DNA of 8,647 nt from Flavisolibacter sp. (GTDB lineage Bacteria > Bacteroidota > Bacteroidia > Chitinophagales > Chitinophagaceae). The stretch is taken from the NCBI GenBank assembly GCA_025936195.1, contig JAICTW010000068.1, forward strand, positions 1-8,647, read 5' to 3'. The number at the start of each line of letters is the position of its first letter. Positions within the stretch are counted from its first letter, which is position 1. The notes under the pieces were generated by a model that ran no database searches, had not been told where the DNA came from, and saw only the letters and a program-made list of their open reading frames with translations. Below are positions 6,346-8,647 of the stretch, in pieces. The translations under genes were made by a program, and so were the position numbers.

Positions 6346-7683
6346 TTATTTCATTTGAAAGGTTTCCAAAAACTTCGTTGTAAAATCCCCTGATCTGAAC
6401 TTTTCATTTTGCATTAATTGCAAATGAAAAGGAATGGTTGTTTTCACGCCTTCAATTACATATTCACTCAAAGCCCTGTACATGGTATCAATAGCTTCTT
6501 CTCTTGTTCTGGCAACCGTGATTAGTTTACCAATCATTGAATCGTAGTAAGGAGGAATAACATAACCTGCATACACATGGCTATCTACACGAACACCATG
6601 TCCGCCGGGTTGATGCAACACGGTAATTTTTCCGGGTGAAGGACGAAAATCATTATAAGGATCTTCTGCATTGATGCGACATTCTATTGCATGGCCTTGC
6701 GGTTCATAATCTCTTCCCGAAATTTTTTCACCCATTGCAATTTTTATTTGCTCTTTGATCAGATCATGGTTGATCACTTCCTCTGTAACACAATGCTCTA
6801 CCTGAATACGTGTGTTCATTTCCATGAAATAAAAATTCCGGTGCTTGTCCACGAGGAACTCGATGGTACCAACACTTTCATAATTGATGGCGCCTGCCGC
6901 TTTCTTTGCAGCCGCTCCCATTTTCTGACGCAATTCTTCGGTCATAAATGGAGAAGGTGATTCTTCCACCAATTTTTGATGACGGCGCTGAATGGAACAA
7001 TCTCTTTCGCTCAAATGGCAAACGGTTCCGTATTGGTCACCAGCAATTTGTATTTCAATATGACGAGGCTCCTCAACAAATTTTTCCATGTAAATGCCGT
7101 CGTTCTTAAATGCGGCGCCTGCTTCAGCCTTTGCTGTGTTGTATGCTCTTTCCATTTCACTTTCCTGCCAAACAATACGCATTCCTTTCCCGCCGCCACC
7201 TGCCGTTGCTTTCAAAATAACAGGATAGCCTATTTCCTTTGCAAGAAACTTTGCCTCATCTAAACTCTGAAGCAAACCTTCACTTCCCGGAATAACCGGA
7301 ACACCTGCAGCAATCATGGTTTCCTTTGCCGAAATCTTGTCGCCCATTTTGCTGATCATTTCAGCAGTGGGCCCAATGAATTTAATTCCATGATCGGCAC
7401 AGATCTGTGAGAACTTTGCATTCTCTGCTAAAAAACCATAACCGGGATGAATAGCATCAGCATTGGTAATTTCCACTGCTGCCATAATATGAGGAATATT
7501 CAAATAAGAGTCGCTGCTTTGCGGTTTGCCAATGCATACCGCTTCGTCGGCAAACTTTACATGCAGACTATCCCTGTCTGCAGTAGAATAAACAGCAACT
7601 GTTTTTATGCCCATCTCACGGGCTGTGCGAATAACACGTAAAGCAATCTCCCCGCGATTCGCAATCAATATTTTTTTAAACAC
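6346..7683 (-). CDS. accC: Acetyl-CoA carboxylase, biotin carboxylase subunit
   Basis: AccC uses ATP and bicarbonate to carboxylate biotin on AccB, the first half-reaction of acetyl-CoA carboxylase and so of fatty acid synthesis; it is cytoplasmic. With a GTG start at 7681-7683 the protein is 445 residues, the normal bacterial length, and begins [14 protein letters not shown] as in the family. A TTG at 7692 would add only three residues. Domains in order are the N-terminal biotin-carboxylase fold (1-110), the ATP-grasp domain with the glycine-rich loop AGGGGKGM (161-168), [12 protein letters not shown] (226-237), the catalytic [10 protein letters not shown] (288-297, with R292 and E296), and the C-terminal domain with RINAEDP (336-342) and the [10 protein letters not shown] region. 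All key residues are present. It lies 62 bases downstream of accB, across an inverted repeat, and ends at the shared terminator. The GTG start may lower its translation relative to accB. Confidence 0.97.
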   Translation of the reverse strand: MFKKILIANRGEIALRVIRTAREMGIKTVAVYSTADRDSLHVKFADEAVCIGKPQSSDSYLNIPHIMAAVEITNADAIHPGYGFLAENAKFSQICADHGIKFIGPTAEMISKMGDKISAKETMIAAGVPVIPGSEGLLQSLDEAKFLAKEIGYPVILKATAGGGGKGMRIVWQESEMERAYNTAKAEAGAAFKNDGIYMEKFVEEPRHIEIQIAGDQYGTVCHLSERDCSIQRRHQKLVEESPSPFMTEELRQKMGAAAKKAAGAINYESVGTIEFLVDKHRNFYFMEMNTRIQVEHCVTEEVINHDLIKEQIKIAMGEKISGRDYEPQGHAIECRINAEDPYNDFRPSPGKITVLHQPGGHGVRVDSHVYAGYVIPPYYDSMIGKLITVARTREEAIDTMYRALSEYVIEGVKTTIPFHLQLMQNEKFRSGDFTTKFLETFQMK

Positions 7684-7707
7684 AGTAAACAATTAAAATT
7701 TTAAAAC

Positions 7708-7744
7708 TAATTAAGTCAAAATGAAATAACTTCTGACTTAATTA
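7708..7744 (-). promoter_or_regulatory. 11-bp inverted repeat in the accB-accC spacer (possible mRNA hairpin)
   Basis: TAATTAAGTCA (7708-7718) and TGACTTAATTA (7734-7744) are perfect inverted arms with a 15-base spacer. On the minus-strand transcript the hairpin begins one base after the accB stop codon, and a GUUUUAAAAUUUU stretch follows it. The stem is A/U-rich, so it is a weak terminator at best. It could attenuate transcription into accC, stabilise the accB end of a processed mRNA, or bind a protein as DNA. Confidence 0.55.
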
Positions 7745-7745
7745 A

Positions 7746-8234
7746 TTAAGAAGGTTCCACTAAGAAGAGCGGCTGATCGTATTCAACAGGTGAAGCGTCA
7801 TCTACTAAAACTTTCACCACCTTGCCCTTTATTTCGCTTTCTATTTCGTTGAATAATTTCATGGCCTCAATAATGCAAACCACTTTGCCTGGGCTTACTT
7901 CATCACCTACTTCAACAAAGTTGGGTTTGTCGGGTGATGACCGGCGATAAAAGGTTCCGATCATTGGACTTTTAATGGTAATGGTATTAGACGGAGCGGA
8001 AGCTTCCTGTTTTGGCTTTTCAGCAGATGGTGCCTGCGTAGCCTGCTGAGGAATTTGCGGCGCTGCTTGTGGCTGACTATAAACAGGCGCGGGCAACGAT
8101 GCCGCAACCATTTGTGTAATCTGTTCTTCTTTTTGCTTAATCGTTAACCTGAATTCTTTTTGCTCAATCGTTACTTCACCAATATTCGAATCATTGATCA
8201 ATTTGATCAATTCCTGAATTTGCTTGAAATCCAT
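7746..8234 (-). CDS. accB: Acetyl-CoA carboxylase, biotin carboxyl carrier protein
   Basis: AccB carries biotin between biotin carboxylase (AccC) and the carboxyltransferase that makes malonyl-CoA. The ATG at 8232-8234 gives 162 residues beginning MDFKQIQELIKLIN; a TTG three codons upstream is possible but less likely. The N-terminal segment (1-40) contacts AccC and dimerises. Residues 44-82 form a flexible linker rich in Ala, Pro and Gln. The C-terminal biotinyl domain (85-160) has SPMIGTFYR (89-97), the thumb SSPDKPNF that separates AccB from other biotinyl domains, and the biotinylation site EAMK with K126. The protein ends EPS before TAA. It lies 179 bases after efp with a terminator between them, so it probably has its own promoter. 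A TATCTTAG sequence (8274-8281, minus strand) is one base off the -7 box, about 40 bases before the ATG. Confidence 0.97.
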   Translation of the reverse strand: MDFKQIQELIKLINDSNIGEVTIEQKEFRLTIKQKEEQITQMVAASLPAPVYSQPQAAPQIPQQATQAPSAEKPKQEASAPSNTITIKSPMIGTFYRRSSPDKPNFVEVGDEVSPGKVVCIIEAMKLFNEIESEIKGKVVKVLVDDASPVEYDQPLFLVEPS

Positions 8235-8273
8235 TTGTTTCAATTTATTATTATTTTGATTAATACAGGTTGG

Positions 8274-8281
8274 CTAAGATA
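8274..8281 (-). promoter_or_regulatory. Candidate -7 promoter box for accB-accC
   Basis: On the minus strand this reads TATCTTAG, matching TAnnTTTG at all but one defined base. It lies between the efp terminator and the accB start, leaving a 5' leader of about 35 bases. No good TTG -33 element is seen at the usual distance, so the call is tentative. Confidence 0.3.
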
Positions 8282-8345
8282 GGAAAACTTCTGAACCATG
8301 ATTTATAGGATTCGAAAGATTGATGAGGAATGAACTCCTGGTTTA

Positions 8346-8377
8346 TAAAACAAGAGCCTTCAAAACCGAAGACTCTT
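8346..8377 (-). terminator. Intrinsic terminator downstream of efp
   Basis: On the minus strand AAGAGTCTTC, loop GGTTTT and GAAGGCTCTT form a 10-bp stem with one G-U pair (8352-8361 and 8368-8377), followed by GTTTTAT. It sits 36 bases after the efp stop and would separate efp transcripts, at least partly, from accB-accC. Confidence 0.8.
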
Positions 8378-8413
8378 CTATCTTAGAATTCAAATCTCAT
8401 TCATCATTCAGAC

Positions 8414-8647
8414 TTATTCCTTCACACGTTCAACGTACTCACCTGTCTTTGTATTTACACGAATCATTTCTCCTTCATTTACAAACAAAGGAACCATTAC
8501 AGTGGCACCGGTTTCAACAGTAGCAGGCTTTAAGGTTCTTGTGGCTGTATCACCTCTTAGTCCGGGTTCGCTATAAGTTACCAGCACTACAATTTTGTCA
8601 GGGAGCTCAACACTCATGGGAGCTTCGGTTTCTGTATTGAACAAAAC
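8414..8647 (-). CDS. efp: Elongation factor P, C-terminal part (cut by window edge)
   Basis: EF-P enters the ribosome between the P and E sites and helps form peptide bonds at proline runs. Only the last 78 residues of about 188 are in the window; the frame is open through the final base (V-L-F-N-T-E...), so the gene continues to the right. The visible part covers the end of OB domain II and the C-terminal OB domain III: the strand [23 protein letters not shown], then [20 protein letters not shown], and the signature close INVRV-type [12 protein letters not shown] before KE-stop. This matches the conserved EF-P C-terminus. The modified residue at the tip of domain I lies outside the window. 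It precedes accB on the same strand, an order common in Bacteroidota. Confidence 0.95.
   Translation of the reverse strand, partial: VLFNTETEAPMSVELPDKIVVLVTYSEPGLRGDTATRTLKPATVETGATVMVPLFVNEGEMIRVNTKTGEYVERVKE

Noticed and set aside
1..8647. Search for mobile elements, CRISPR arrays, defence or toxin-antitoxin modules, biosynthetic clusters, tRNA and rRNA
   Set aside because: No transposase, integrase, regularly spaced repeats, cloverleaf or recognisable defence gene was seen on either strand. The gene content is mostly housekeeping.

Overview
The window reads as an ordinary chromosomal segment of a Bacteroidota bacterium, most likely from the Chitinophagaceae or a close relative. The reasons are a low-to-moderate G+C content, a type III glutamine synthetase, the gene order efp-accB-accC, an AccB N-terminus beginning MDFKQIQELIKLI, weak Shine-Dalgarno signals, and at least one match to the Bacteroidota -7 promoter box TAnnTTTG. 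The lineage call is inference from sequence style; no database was searched. I see no transposase, integrase, phage gene, CRISPR array, tRNA or rRNA, and no sign of recent transfer.

Layout. Positions 1-1641 (+) hold the C-terminal three quarters of glutamine synthetase III, cut by the left edge and closed by a strong terminator at 1664-1694. Positions 1695-1998 hold a small 36-residue membrane-peptide ORF (1752-1862, -) and a hairpin. Positions 1999-3864 (-) encode an Uup-type ABC-F ATPase whose -7 promoter box lies only four bases before the ATG. A CsbD-like stress protein (4042-4245, -) and a flavin split-barrel protein of the general stress protein 26 type (4357-4857, +) are divergently arranged. 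A secreted lytic transglycosylase (4875-5801, -) follows. It is divergent from a possible 35-codon leader ORF (5870-5977, +), which overlaps by ATGA a small secreted basic protein with a repeated R-x-V-x-x-G motif (5974-6297, +). A bidirectional terminator at 6318-6342 separates that gene from the fatty-acid block on the minus strand. In transcription order the block is elongation factor P (8414-8647, cut by the right edge), a terminator, accB (7746-8234) and accC (6346-7683).

How the genes relate. AccB and AccC are the biotin carrier and biotin carboxylase of acetyl-CoA carboxylase, the first committed step of fatty acid synthesis. An 11-bp perfect inverted repeat lies between them, and accC starts with GTG, so both features could hold AccC below AccB. 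Glutamine synthetase assimilates ammonium, the ABC-F protein probably acts on ribosomes, and the transglycosylase trims peptidoglycan. The remaining small genes look like stress or envelope accessories.

I find no convincing undescribed multi-gene system. The items most worth checking are the small ORFs at 1752-1862 and 5870-5977, the repeat-bearing secreted protein, the accB-accC hairpin and the possible leaderless promoter of the ABC-F gene.
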